Below are positions 43,979-54,327 of a DNA stretch of 64,000 nt, piece by piece (within the stretch, counting starts at the first letter, position 1; every line of letters begins with the position of its first letter). The position numbers and the translations under genes were made by a program. The DNA is from Pelomonas sp047654785 (GTDB lineage Bacteria > Pseudomonadota > Gammaproteobacteria > Burkholderiales > Burkholderiaceae_C), in assembly GCF_047654785.1 (NCBI RefSeq), contig NZ_JASGKQ010000003.1, positions 558,001-622,000 on the forward strand. Direction: 5' to 3'. The notes below the pieces were generated by a model. The model did not search any database. It had not been told where the DNA came from and saw only the letters and a list, made by a program, of their open reading frames with translations.

Positions 43979-45292
43979 TCAGCCGGTGAAGCGGTTGACG
44001 AGGTTCTCCAGCGCCTCCTGGCGGCCCGACACCGGCGCGGCGTCGGCGTTCCGGGCCAGCACGTCGTCGGCCAGCTCGGCCAGCGTGCGGCGGCCCTGCA
44101 GGATGTCCTGGCCGGCCGGGCCGTCCCAGCCGGCGTAGCGGGCATCGACGGCGGCCTTCAGGCGGCCGTCGTCGATCATCTTTTCGGCGGCCAGCAGCGC
44201 CTGCGCGCAGACGTCCATGCCGCCGATGTGGCCGAGGAAGAGGTCCTCGGCGTCGATGGACTGGCGACGCACCTTGGCGTCGAAGTTCAGCCCGCCCGAG
44301 CCCAGGCCGCCGGCCAGCAGCACGTGGTACAGCGCCAGCGCGGTCTCGGGCACGTTGTTGGGGAACTGGTCGGTGTCCCAGCCGAGCTGCGGGTCGCCGC
44401 GGTTCATGTCCAGGCTGCCGAGGATGCCCAAGGCGGCGGCGGTGGCGATCTCGTGCTCGAAGCTGTGGCCGGACAGCGTCGCGTGGTTGGCCTCGATGTT
44501 GACCTTGACCTCCTTCTCCAGCCCGTAGCGCACCAGGAAGCCGTAGACGGTGGCGGTGTCGAAGTCGTACTGGTGCTTGGACGGCTCGCGCGGCTTGGGC
44601 TCGATCAGGATGGCGCCCCGGAAGCCGATCCGGTGCTTGTGCTCGACCACCATCGTCAGGAAGCGGCCGAGCTGGTCCAGCTCCTGGCCGACGCGCGTGT
44701 TCAGCAGCGTCTCGTAGCCCTCGCGGCCGCCCCACAGCACGTAGTTCTCGCCGCCGAGCGCCAGCGTGGCGTCCAGCGCGTCGCGCACCTGCAGCGCGGC
44801 GAGCTTGAAGATCTCCGGGTCGGGGTTGCTGGCCGCGCCGGCCATGAAGCGGCGGTGGCTGAACAGGTTGGCCGTGCCCCACAGCAGCCGCAGGCCGGTG
44901 GCCTGCTGCTTCTCGGCCAGCACGTCCACCATGCGCAGCAGGTTGTCGTGGCTCTCGCGCGGCGTGGCGCCTTCCGGGGCGACGTCGCGGTCGTGGAAGC
45001 AGTAGAAGGGCACGCCGAGCTTGTGGAAGAACTCGAAGGCGGCGTCGGCCTTGGCGCGCGCCAGCTCCATCGGCGTGCCGCCCTGGAACCACGGCCGCTC
45101 GAAGGTGGCGGCGCCGAACGGGTCCAGCCCGGTCCAGACGAAGTTGTGCCAGTAGCAGGCGGCGAAGCGCAGGTGGTCTTCCATGCGCCGGCCCAGGACG
45201 AGGCGGTCCCGGTCGTAGTGCTTGAAGGCCAGTTCGTTGGCGCTGTCGGCGCCTTCGAAGCGGATGGGCGCGATGTGTCGGAAGTAGCTCAT
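43979..45292 (-). CDS. xylA: Xylose isomerase
   Basis: A 437-residue cytoplasmic enzyme converting D-xylose to D-xylulose. Key motifs: WHNFVWTGLDPFG, catalytic His100 in FYCFHDRDVAPEG, the metal ligands in ILIEPKPREPSKHQYDFD, NIEANHATLSGHSFEHE and MNRGDPQLGWDTDQFPNN. Length and motifs fit the longer class II isomerases of Gram-negative bacteria. It is preceded by xylB on the same strand (26 bp apart) and followed by the TonB receptor gene. It would metabolise xylose released by the GH31 enzyme. Confidence 0.97.
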   Translation of the reverse strand: MSYFRHIAPIRFEGADSANELAFKHYDRDRLVLGRRMEDHLRFAACYWHNFVWTGLDPFGAATFERPWFQGGTPMELARAKADAAFEFFHKLGVPFYCFHDRDVAPEGATPRESHDNLLRMVDVLAEKQQATGLRLLWGTANLFSHRRFMAGAASNPDPEIFKLAALQVRDALDATLALGGENYVLWGGREGYETLLNTRVGQELDQLGRFLTMVVEHKHRIGFRGAILIEPKPREPSKHQYDFDTATVYGFLVRYGLEKEVKVNIEANHATLSGHSFEHEIATAAALGILGSLDMNRGDPQLGWDTDQFPNNVPETALALYHVLLAGGLGSGGLNFDAKVRRQSIDAEDLFLGHIGGMDVCAQALLAAEKMIDDGRLKAAVDARYAGWDGPAGQDILQGRRTLAELADDVLARNADAAPVSGRQEALENLVNRFTG

Positions 45293-45318
45293 GGTCGGGT
45301 GGCAGCGGGGAAGGGGGC

Positions 45319-46772
<1,454 letters not shown>

Positions 46773-46773
<1 letters not shown>

Positions 46774-48002
46774 CAGGCGGGTTCCTCCGCGACGGCCGCG
46801 CCCGTGTCCGCCAGCGGCAGCGCGGGGCGGGTGAGCCGGTAGCGCGCCAGCGCGGCGGCGCCCACGGCGACGGCGTTGGCGCCGAAGCGCGAGGTGCGCA
46901 CCGTGGGCGGCGGCAGGCCGGCCGCGGCGGCGTAGTCGTTCAGCGTGGCCAGCGCCGGCTGCAGGAAGGGCAGGCCCAGCTCGACGACGCTGCCGCCCAG
47001 CACGATGCAGCCGGGGTCGTAGGCGGTGGCCAGGTTCTGCAGCAGCACGCCCAGGTTGCGGCCGGCGGAGTGGACGGCCTTCAGCGTCTCGGGGTCCTGG
47101 TCCACCAGGTGGGCGCGCACCTCGGCCAGCGAGCGCAGCGCGGCCGGGTCGTCGCCGGGGCCCAGCATCGCGCGGGTGGCGATCAGCGCCTCGGCGCAGC
47201 CGCGCCGGCCGCAGGAGCAGCGCGGGCCGCCCAGCTGCAGCACCATGTGGCCCACCTCGCCGGCGAAGCCGCGGCTGCCGGTCAGCAGCCGGTCGCCGAC
47301 GATGACGCCCGCGCCCAGGCCCTGGTTGATCGAGACGTAGAGCAGCGGGTCGGACGCGGGCGTGGGGTTGAACTCCAGCTCGCCCAGCGCCGCCACGTCG
47401 GCCTCGTTCTGGATGAACAGCGGCACGCCGTCCAGCGGCGTGTCCAGCAGCTTCTCGCCGAGCAGCGCGCCGACGGGGATGTCGCGCCAGCCCAGGTTGG
47501 GGGCGAAGTGCAGCACGCCGCGCGCCTCGTTGACGCCGCCCGGCAGGCCCACGCCGATGCCCAGCACCTGCTGGCTGGCGTCGAGCTGCCGGCGCACCTT
47601 GAGCAGCGCCGTCGCCAGGCTGGCGATGCAGGCCCTGGCCGTGCGGCTGGCGCCGTAGCCGGCGGTGTTGCAGGCCTGGATCTCGCCCGTCAACGACGTG
47701 GCCACGACGCGCACGGACTCGATGCCCACCTCCGCGCCCAGCAGCAGCAGGCGGTCGGGGTCGATGAACAGCGGCGTCGGGCGGCGGCCGAGGTCGCCGG
47801 TGGCGACGACCTCGCGCTCGGCCAGCCAGCCTTCGCTGACCAGCTCGCGCACGAGCAGGCTGACGGTGGATTTGGTCAGGCCGACGGCGAGCGCCAGATC
47901 GGCGCGCGACAGCCCCGGGTTGGCACAGAGGTGCCTGACCAGGGCCATGCGGTTGTTGACCTTCAGCAGCTGCTGGCTGCCGGCGGTGGTTTCGGCCTGC
48001 AA
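46773..48002 (-). CDS. xylR: ROK-family transcriptional repressor (XylR-like)
   Basis: A 409-residue regulator. The N-terminal winged helix-turn-helix (QQLLKVNNRMALVRHLCANPGLSRADLALAVGLTKSTVSLLVREL) is followed by a ROK sugar-kinase-like domain with GIGVGLPGGVNEARGVL, NEADVAALGE, and the zinc site GHMVLQLGGPRCSCGRRGCAE. The helix-turn-helix plus ROK layout and linkage to xylBA fit XylR, relieved by xylose. I chose the TTG at 48002 because GGAG precedes it and the helix-turn-helix follows directly; no ATG lies between the operator and the domain. It is divergent from the GH31 operon, with a palindromic operator between. Confidence 0.9.
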
Positions 48003-48042
48003 GTGGGGTCTCCTCGGGAAGGGTGTCCAGGTGATGGGCGGC

Positions 48043-48073
48043 AATTTAGTTCGGCCATCGAACGAAGTAAATT
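48043..48073. promoter_or_regulatory. XylR/ROK operator between xylR and the GH31 operon
   Basis: AATTTAGTTCG (48043-48053) and CGAAGTAAATT (48063-48073) form an 11-bp inverted repeat with one mismatch and a 9-bp spacer, in an AT-rich patch unlike its surroundings. The TTTAGTTnG half-site resembles known XylR operators. It can serve both divergent operons. Confidence 0.78.
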
Positions 48074-48207
48074 GGGTGAAAACCCCTGGCGGCGCGCGCG
48101 CCGGGGCGTCGAAGATGGCGCCGTGAGCGGGGCCGTGCCTCGGCCGCCGCCACGAGACCGACGAGACCGGCCCGGCGCCGGCGCTTCCGAGACAACCAGG
48201 AAACCCG

Positions 48208-50493
48208 ATGAAGTTCACCGACGGACAGTGGCTGCTGCAGCCGGGCGTCGCCGCGCACTACGCGGCCGAGGCCTATGCGGTCGAGGCCCACGAGGACCGC
48301 CTCGTCGTGCTCGCCACGACCCGCCCCATCAAGCACCGCGGCGACACGCTGCAGGGCCCGGTGCTGACCGTGACGCTGAGCTCGCCGCTCGAGGGCGTCA
48401 TCCGTGTCAGCGTCGCGCACTACGCCGCCTCCAGCCCGCCGCGGCTGCGCGTGCCCATGCCGGGCGCGGGCCGGCCGGCGGTGCGGATCACCGAGACCGG
48501 CACGCACGCCACGCTGAGTTCCGGCGCGCTGTCGGTGGAGGTCAAGAAGGGCGAGGGCTGGTCGCTCACCTTCCGCGAGGGCGACCGCGTGCTGACCCGC
48601 AGCGACTGGCGCAGCCTGGGCTACATCCAGTGGGGCGAGCGGGGCAACCACGTGCATGAGCAGCTGGCGCTGGCCGTCGGCGAGAACGTCTACGGCCTGG
48701 GCGAGCGCTTCACGCCCTGGGTCAAGAACGGCCAGGTCGTCGAGAACGCCAACAAGGACGGCGGCACCGCCTGCGAGCAGGCCTACAAGAGCGTGCCCTT
48801 CTACCTGAGCAGCCGCGGCTACGGCGTGCTGGTCGATGAGGCCGGCCCGGTGTCCTTCGAGGTCGGCTCGGAGAAGGTCGCGCGCGTGCAGTTCAGCCGC
48901 GAGGGCGAGAGCCTGGACTACTGCGTGATCGCCGGCCCCACGCCCAAGGCCGTCGTCGGCCGGCTGACGGCGCTGACCGGCCGCGCGCCGCTGCCGCCGG
49001 CCTGGAGCTTCGGCCTGTGGATGACCACCTCGTTCACGACGCCCTACGACGAAGCGACCGCCACGCACTTCATCGACGAGATGGCGCGGCGCGAGCTGCC
49101 GCTGTCGGTCTTCCACTTCGACTGCTTCTGGATGCGCGAGTTCCAGTGGTGCGACTTCGCCTGGGACCGCCGCGGCTTCCCCGAGCCCGAGGCGATGCTC
49201 GAACGCCTGCACGCCAAGGGGCTGCGGATCAGCCTCTGGATCAACCCCTACGTGGCGCAGAAGTCGCCGCTGTTCGCCGAGGGCGTGGAGAACGGCTACT
49301 TCATCAAGCGCAAGGGCGGGCCGCTGGACGGGCTGACCTTCCAGACCGACCAGTGGCAGCCCGGCATGGCCATCGTGGACTTCACGAACCCGGCCGCCAA
49401 GGCCTGGTACCAGGGCCATTTGCGCCGCCTGCTGGCCGGCGGCGCGGACTGCTTCAAGACCGACTTCGGCGAGCGCATCCCGAGCGAGGGCGTCGCCTAC
49501 CACGACGGCTCCGACCCCGTGGAGATGCACAACCTCTACGCGCTGCACTACAACCAGGCCGTGTTCGAGCTGCTGCAGGAGGCGCGGGGCCGGGACGCGG
49601 TCGTCTTCGCGCGCGCCACCTACGCCTCGGGCCAGCGCTTCCCGGTGCACTGGGGCGGCGACTGCTGGAGCACTTTCGAGTCCATGGCCGAGAGCCTGCG
49701 CGGCGGCCTGTCGCTGACGAGCTGCGGCTTCGCGTTCTGGAGCCACGACATCGGCGGCTTCGAGGGCAGCCCGCCGCCGGCCGTCTACAAGCGCTGGATC
49801 CAGTTCGGCCTGCTGTCCTCGCACAGCCGGCTGCACGGCAGCAGCTCGTACCGGGTGCCATGGCTGGTCGACGAGGAGAGCTGCGACGTGCTGCGCGCCT
49901 TCACGCGGCTCAAGCACCGGCTCATGCCCTATCTCTACGCCAAGGCCTGGGAGGCGACGCAGACGGGCGTACCGCTGATGCGCGCGATGCTGATGGAGCA
50001 TCCGCACGACCCCGCCTGCGCGACGCTGGACCGGCAGTACCAGCTCGGCGAGGCGCTGCTGGTCGCGCCCGTCTTCACCGACGGCGGCGAGGTGGACTTC
50101 TACCTGCCCGACGGGACCTGGACCCACCTGCTCACCGGCGAGAAGAAGGCCGGCGGCCGCTGGCACCGCGAGACGCACGGCTTCCTGTCGCTGCCGCTGT
50201 ACGCGGCGCCGGGCAGCGTCATCGCCTGGGGCGCCGAGGACGCGCGGCCCGACTACGACCACGCCCGCGGCACCGTGCTGCGCGTGTTCGAGCTGGCCGA
50301 CGGCGCGAGCGCGGCCTTCGCGGTCATCGGCGCGGACGGCCGGATCGCCGCGCGCGGCAGCGTCAGCCGCCAGGGCCCGGGCTACACGGCCGAGCTGGCC
50401 GAGGGCGCGCTGCGCGACTGGTGCCTGGAGGTCGACGGCCGGCGCAGCCCGGTGCAGGCCGGCGGCGCCACGCTGTGCTGGAGGCCGGCATGA
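48208..50493 (+). CDS. GH31-family alpha-xylosidase (YicI-like)
   Basis: A 761-residue enzyme without a signal peptide, so probably cytoplasmic. The N-terminal beta-sandwich is followed by NVYGLGERFTPWVKNGQ and LPLSVFHFDCFWMREFQWCDFAWD. The nucleophile is Asp419 in DCFKTDFGERIP and the acid/base Asp485 in VHWGGDCWSTFESMAESLRGGL, three residues offset from the corresponding YicI positions as I recall them. C-terminal domains include YQLGEALLVAPVF. It would remove non-reducing-end xylose from xyloglucan oligosaccharides, feeding xylA and xylB. It is the first gene after the XylR operator and its stop overlaps the GH9 start (ATGA). Confidence 0.95.
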   Translation: MKFTDGQWLLQPGVAAHYAAEAYAVEAHEDRLVVLATTRPIKHRGDTLQGPVLTVTLSSPLEGVIRVSVAHYAASSPPRLRVPMPGAGRPAVRITETGTHATLSSGALSVEVKKGEGWSLTFREGDRVLTRSDWRSLGYIQWGERGNHVHEQLALAVGENVYGLGERFTPWVKNGQVVENANKDGGTACEQAYKSVPFYLSSRGYGVLVDEAGPVSFEVGSEKVARVQFSREGESLDYCVIAGPTPKAVVGRLTALTGRAPLPPAWSFGLWMTTSFTTPYDEATATHFIDEMARRELPLSVFHFDCFWMREFQWCDFAWDRRGFPEPEAMLERLHAKGLRISLWINPYVAQKSPLFAEGVENGYFIKRKGGPLDGLTFQTDQWQPGMAIVDFTNPAAKAWYQGHLRRLLAGGADCFKTDFGERIPSEGVAYHDGSDPVEMHNLYALHYNQAVFELLQEARGRDAVVFARATYASGQRFPVHWGGDCWSTFESMAESLRGGLSLTSCGFAFWSHDIGGFEGSPPPAVYKRWIQFGLLSSHSRLHGSSSYRVPWLVDEESCDVLRAFTRLKHRLMPYLYAKAWEATQTGVPLMRAMLMEHPHDPACATLDRQYQLGEALLVAPVFTDGGEVDFYLPDGTWTHLLTGEKKAGGRWHRETHGFLSLPLYAAPGSVIAWGAEDARPDYDHARGTVLRVFELADGASAAFAVIGADGRIAARGSVSRQGPGYTAELAEGALRDWCLEVDGRRSPVQAGGATLCWRPA

Positions 50494-52211
50494 GGCGCCG
50501 CGTGCTGCTGAGCCTGGGCCTGGGCCTGGCGCTGGCCGCGGCGGGTGCCGCCGCCGAGCCGGGCATCGCCGTCAACCAGGTCGGCTACCTGCCCGGCGCG
50601 GCCAAGGTCGCGGCCGTGCCGGCGGGCGCGGCGCAGGCCTTCAGCGTCGTCGAGGCCGGCAGCGGCCGCACGGTGCTGCGCGGCCGCCTGGGCGCCGCCG
50701 CGCGCTGGGCGCCGGCCGGCCAGGACGTGCGCCTGGCCGACTTCTCCGCGCTGCGGGCGCCCGGCCGCTACCGGCTGCGCGTCGCGGGCGTGGCCGATTC
50801 GCCGGCCTTCGACGTCGCCGCCGACGCCTACGCCGCCGTCAACGCCGCGGCGCTCAAGGCCTACTACTTCAACCGCGCCAGCACGGCGCTGCCGCCCGAG
50901 CACGCCGGCCGCTGGGCGCGGGCGGCGGGGCACGCGGACGAGCGCGTCCTCGTGCATGCCTCCGCCGCCGGCCCGGGTCGCCCGGAGGGCAGCGTCATCG
51001 CCGCGCCCAAGGGCTGGTACGACGCGGGCGACTACAACAAATACATCGTCAACTCCGGCATCACCGTCTACACGCTGCTGGCCGCCTACGAGCACTTCCC
51101 GGCCTTCTTCCAGGCGCAGCACCTCGACATCCCCGAGAGCGGCAACGCGCTGCCCGACCTGCTCGACGAGGTGCTGTGGAACCTGGAGTGGATGCTGGCC
51201 ATGCAGGACCCGGCGGACGGCGGCGTCTACCACAAGCTCACCAACAAGGGCTTCGACGGCGCCGTCATGCCGGCCGACGCGACCGGCGAGCGCTACGTGG
51301 TGCAGAAGAGCACGGCCGCCGCGCTGGACTTCGCCGCCGTGATGGCGCAGGCCAGCCGCGTGTTCGCCGCGTTCGAGGCGCAGCGCCCGGGGCTGCCGGC
51401 CCGCATGCGCGCGGCCGCCGAGCGCGCCTGGGCCTGGGCGCAGGCCCACCCCCAGGCCATCTACCGCCAGCCGCCGGACGTCCACACCGGCGACTACGGC
51501 GACGAACGCCTCGACGACGAGTTCGCCTGGGCCGGCGCCGAGCTGTGGGTCAGCACCGGTGACGCGCGCTACCGGCCCGACCTGGCGCGGCTCGCCATCG
51601 GCGTGCCGTTCTGGGGCGACGTGAAGGGCCTGGCCTGGATCACGCTGGCGCAGCACCGCGACCGGCTGCCGCCGGCCGACGCCGCGCTCGCCAGCGCGCG
51701 GGTGCTGTCGCTGTCGGCCGGGCTGAGCGCCGCGTGGCGGGCCTCGGCCTACCGCGTCGGCATGGGCGCGGCCGACTACGACTGGGGCAGCAGTTCGTCC
51801 GTGCTGAACCGCGCGCTGATGCTGGTCCAGGGCCATCGCCTGAAGCCCGACGCCGGCACGCTGGCCGCCGCGCAAGCGCTGTTCGACCATGTGCTGGGCC
51901 GCAACCCGCTGGGCCGCTCGCTGGTGACCGGCTTTGGCGAGCGGCCGCCGCTGCACCCGCACCACCGGCCGTCCGAGGCCGACGGCGTCGAGGCGCCGGT
52001 GCCCGGCTTCCTCGCCGGCGGCCCCAACCCGGGCCGGCAGGACCAGCAGCACTGCCCGGCCTACGCCTCGGCGCTGCCGGCGCTGGCCTACATCGACCAC
52101 TTCTGCAGCTATGCCAGCAACGAGGTGGCGATCAACTGGAACGCGCCGCTGGTCTACGTGTCCGCCGCGCTGCAGGTGCTGACCCCTGCGCCTGCGCCCG
52201 GACGCCGCTGA
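50490..52211 (+). CDS. Exported GH9-family endoglucanase
   Basis: A 573-residue enzyme: signal peptide (MRRRVLLSLGLGLALAAAGAAA), N-terminal CelD-type Ig-like domain (IAVNQVGYLPGAAKVAAV to about residue 100), then the (alpha/alpha)6 GH9 barrel. The catalytic base Asp pair lies in GWYDAGDYNKYIVNSG (Asp178, Asp181) and the acid Glu545 in YASNEVAINWNAPLVY near the C-terminus. LDEVLWNLEWMLAMQDPADGGVYHKLT and VLGRNPLGRSLVTGFG are also family-typical. It cuts beta-1,4-glucan backbones. Coupling with GH31 and the next transporter suggests it trims xyloglucan fragments in the periplasm or outside. Confidence 0.94.
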   Translation: MRRRVLLSLGLGLALAAAGAAAEPGIAVNQVGYLPGAAKVAAVPAGAAQAFSVVEAGSGRTVLRGRLGAAARWAPAGQDVRLADFSALRAPGRYRLRVAGVADSPAFDVAADAYAAVNAAALKAYYFNRASTALPPEHAGRWARAAGHADERVLVHASAAGPGRPEGSVIAAPKGWYDAGDYNKYIVNSGITVYTLLAAYEHFPAFFQAQHLDIPESGNALPDLLDEVLWNLEWMLAMQDPADGGVYHKLTNKGFDGAVMPADATGERYVVQKSTAAALDFAAVMAQASRVFAAFEAQRPGLPARMRAAAERAWAWAQAHPQAIYRQPPDVHTGDYGDERLDDEFAWAGAELWVSTGDARYRPDLARLAIGVPFWGDVKGLAWITLAQHRDRLPPADAALASARVLSLSAGLSAAWRASAYRVGMGAADYDWGSSSSVLNRALMLVQGHRLKPDAGTLAAAQALFDHVLGRNPLGRSLVTGFGERPPLHPHHRPSEADGVEAPVPGFLAGGPNPGRQDQQHCPAYASALPALAYIDHFCSYASNEVAINWNAPLVYVSAALQVLTPAPAPGRR

Positions 52212-52222
52212 CCGGGGCCGCG

Positions 52223-53500
52223 ATGACCGCTCCCGCCGCCCGCCACCCGCTGACCTGGGTGCCCTCGCTCTACCTGGCCATGGGCCTGCCCAACGTGATG
52301 GTGGGGGTGGTCGCGGCCATCCTCTACAAGAACCTGGGCGTGGCCAACGAGGACATCGCGCTCTACACCTCGCAGCTCTACCTGCCCTGGGTGCTCAAGC
52401 CGCTGTGGGCGCCGCTGCTGGAGGCCGGGCGCAGCAAGCGCTTCTGGGTCGTCGGCATGGAGTTCACGATGGCCGCCGCGCTGGCGCTCGTGGCGCTGTG
52501 CCTGCCGCTGGAGGGCTTCTTCAGGCTGTCGCTGGCGTTCTTCTGGCTGGTCGGCTTCGCGTCCGCCACGCAGGACACCTGCGCCGACGGCGTGTTCATG
52601 ACCACCGTGTCGCCGACCGACCAGGCCCGCTACGCCGGCCTGCAGGGCATGTGCTGGAACCTGGGCGCCGTCGTCGCGTCGGGCCTGCTGGTGTCGCTGA
52701 CCGGCTGGCTGCACGGCCACCTGGCGATGGGCTGGGTGCAGTGCTGGATGGTCGTCGTGCTGCTCGCGGCCGGGGCGATGGCGGCGTCCGGCCTGTGGCA
52801 TGCGCGCGTGCTGCCGCCGGGCTCGCCGCCCGCGCCGCGAGGGCAGGGCCTGGGCGGCGGCGTCGCCGCGATGCGCGTGGCCTGGGCCAGCTTCTTCCGC
52901 AAGCCGCGGATCTGGATGATGCTGGCCGTCGTCTTCTTCTACCGCTTCGGCGAGGGCTTCATCGAGAAGTTCGGCCCGCTGTTCCTGCTGGACGGCGCCG
53001 CGGCCGGCGGCCTGGGGCTGGAAAACGCGGCGCTGGGCCACATCAACGGCACGGCGGGCACGCTGAGCTTCATCGCCGGCGCCTTCGCGGGCGGCTTCCT
53101 CGTCGCCCGCCACACGCTGCCGCGCAGCTTCTTCCTGCTGGCCCTGGTGCTGAACGTGCCGCACCTGACCTATTTCTACCTGGCCCATGCGCTGCCGGCC
53201 GACCCGCTGGCCATCGCCGCCATCGTCGCGCTCGAGAAGTTCGGCTTCGGCATGGGCTCGGTGGGGCAGATGCTCTACATGATGCAGCAGGTCGCGCCGG
53301 GCCCGTTCCGGATGGCCCACTACGCGATGGCCACCGGCGTCATGGCGCTCACCAAATGGGCCACCGGCAGCGCCAGCGGCCTGCTGTGGAGCGCCGTGGA
53401 CCAGCAGTACGCGGGCTTCTTCGGCTGGGTGCTGGTGTTCTCGATCCCGCCGGCGCTGCTGGCCTGGTGGGCGCCCTTTCCACACGGCCGCAACGACTGA
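52223..53500 (+). CDS. AmpG-like MFS permease
   Basis: A 425-residue, about 12-segment transporter beginning WVPSLYLAMGLPNVMVGVVAAILYKNLGV. It continues YTSQLYLPWVLKPLWAPLLE and FASATQDTCADGVFMTTV, motifs seen in AmpG-type muropeptide permeases and their relatives in polysaccharide loci. It follows the GH9 gene by 11 bp and is probably part of the GH31 operon. The best guess is inner-membrane import of xyloglucan oligosaccharides before cytoplasmic cleavage by GH31 and GH1. A second, unrelated permease (GPH type) is encoded in the other operon. The gene is convergent with the TSUP gene. Confidence 0.87.
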   Translation: MTAPAARHPLTWVPSLYLAMGLPNVMVGVVAAILYKNLGVANEDIALYTSQLYLPWVLKPLWAPLLEAGRSKRFWVVGMEFTMAAALALVALCLPLEGFFRLSLAFFWLVGFASATQDTCADGVFMTTVSPTDQARYAGLQGMCWNLGAVVASGLLVSLTGWLHGHLAMGWVQCWMVVVLLAAGAMAASGLWHARVLPPGSPPAPRGQGLGGGVAAMRVAWASFFRKPRIWMMLAVVFFYRFGEGFIEKFGPLFLLDGAAAGGLGLENAALGHINGTAGTLSFIAGAFAGGFLVARHTLPRSFFLLALVLNVPHLTYFYLAHALPADPLAIAAIVALEKFGFGMGSVGQMLYMMQQVAPGPFRMAHYAMATGVMALTKWATGSASGLLWSAVDQQYAGFFGWVLVFSIPPALLAWWAPFPHGRND

Positions 53501-53507
53501 ACCGCGC

Positions 53508-54323
53508 TCAGCCGCCCAGCGCGCGCACCAGCATCAGCACGGCGACGCCGCCCGCGACCAGGCCGAAGGCCTGCTGCAGCCGGGCGCCGCCGACGCGCGC
53601 GCCGAGCTGCCGGCCGGCCAGCAGCGCGAGCGCCGCGCCGGCCGCGAACGGCGCGGCGAGCGGCCAGGCCATCGTGCCCTGGCTGGCCGCGCCGATGACG
53701 CCGCCGGCCGACACCAGCGCGATGACGGCCATCGACGTGGCGACCACGCCGCGCGGCGGCACGTTGCTGATCTCCGACAGCATCGGCACGATGACGAAGC
53801 CGCCGCCCACGCCCAGCAGGCCGCTGAGCAGGCCGGAGAGCGCGCCGGTCAGCGCGAGCAGGGCCGTGCACGGCGCCCGCCACGCCAGCCGGCCCGTGGC
53901 CGGGTTGATCGCGCAGGCGGGCCGGCGGCCGGGCGCGGCGGCGGCGGCTGCGGGGGCCGCGGCCCGGCGCAGGCTGCGCCAGGCGACCCAGCCCAGCACC
54001 GCCGCGAACAGCGCCATCACCGGCCCGTCGGCCACCTGGCGCGACAGCCGCACGCCCAGCGGCGCGACCGCCATGCCCGCCAGGCCGATCACCAGCGCCG
54101 CGCGGTAGCGCACGATGCCCTCGCGCAGCCCCAGCAGCGCGCCGAGCGCGGCGGCCGCGCCGACGGCGAGCAGGCCGATCGGCGCCGCCTGCGCCATCGG
54201 CAGGCGCAGGCCGAAGACCAGCAGCGGCACCGCGAGGATGCCGCCGCCCGCGCCGGTCAGCGCCAGCACGAGGCCGACGGCGGCGCCCAGCAGCAGGCTC
54301 AGGCCGGCGGCGTCCCAGGCCAC
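53508..54323 (-). CDS. TSUP/TauE-SafE family sulfite or sulfur-anion exporter
   Basis: A 271-residue inner-membrane protein of about eight segments. The paired TSUP signatures are visible as ALTGAGGGILAVPLLVFGL (residues 20-38) and SGLLGVGGGFVIVPMLSEISNVPPRGVVATSMAVI in the second half. It lies 4 bp behind the SQR-fusion gene and completes a sulfide-oxidation operon, so export of sulfite or thiosulfate made by persulfide oxidation is the likely role. The exact substrate of TSUP proteins cannot be read from sequence. Confidence 0.88.
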   Translation of the reverse strand: MAWDAAGLSLLLGAAVGLVLALTGAGGGILAVPLLVFGLRLPMAQAAPIGLLAVGAAAALGALLGLREGIVRYRAALVIGLAGMAVAPLGVRLSRQVADGPVMALFAAVLGWVAWRSLRRAAAPAAAAAAPGRRPACAINPATGRLAWRAPCTALLALTGALSGLLSGLLGVGGGFVIVPMLSEISNVPPRGVVATSMAVIALVSAGGVIGAASQGTMAWPLAAPFAAGAALALLAGRQLGARVGGARLQQAFGLVAGGVAVLMLVRALGG

Positions 54324-54327
54324 CGGG

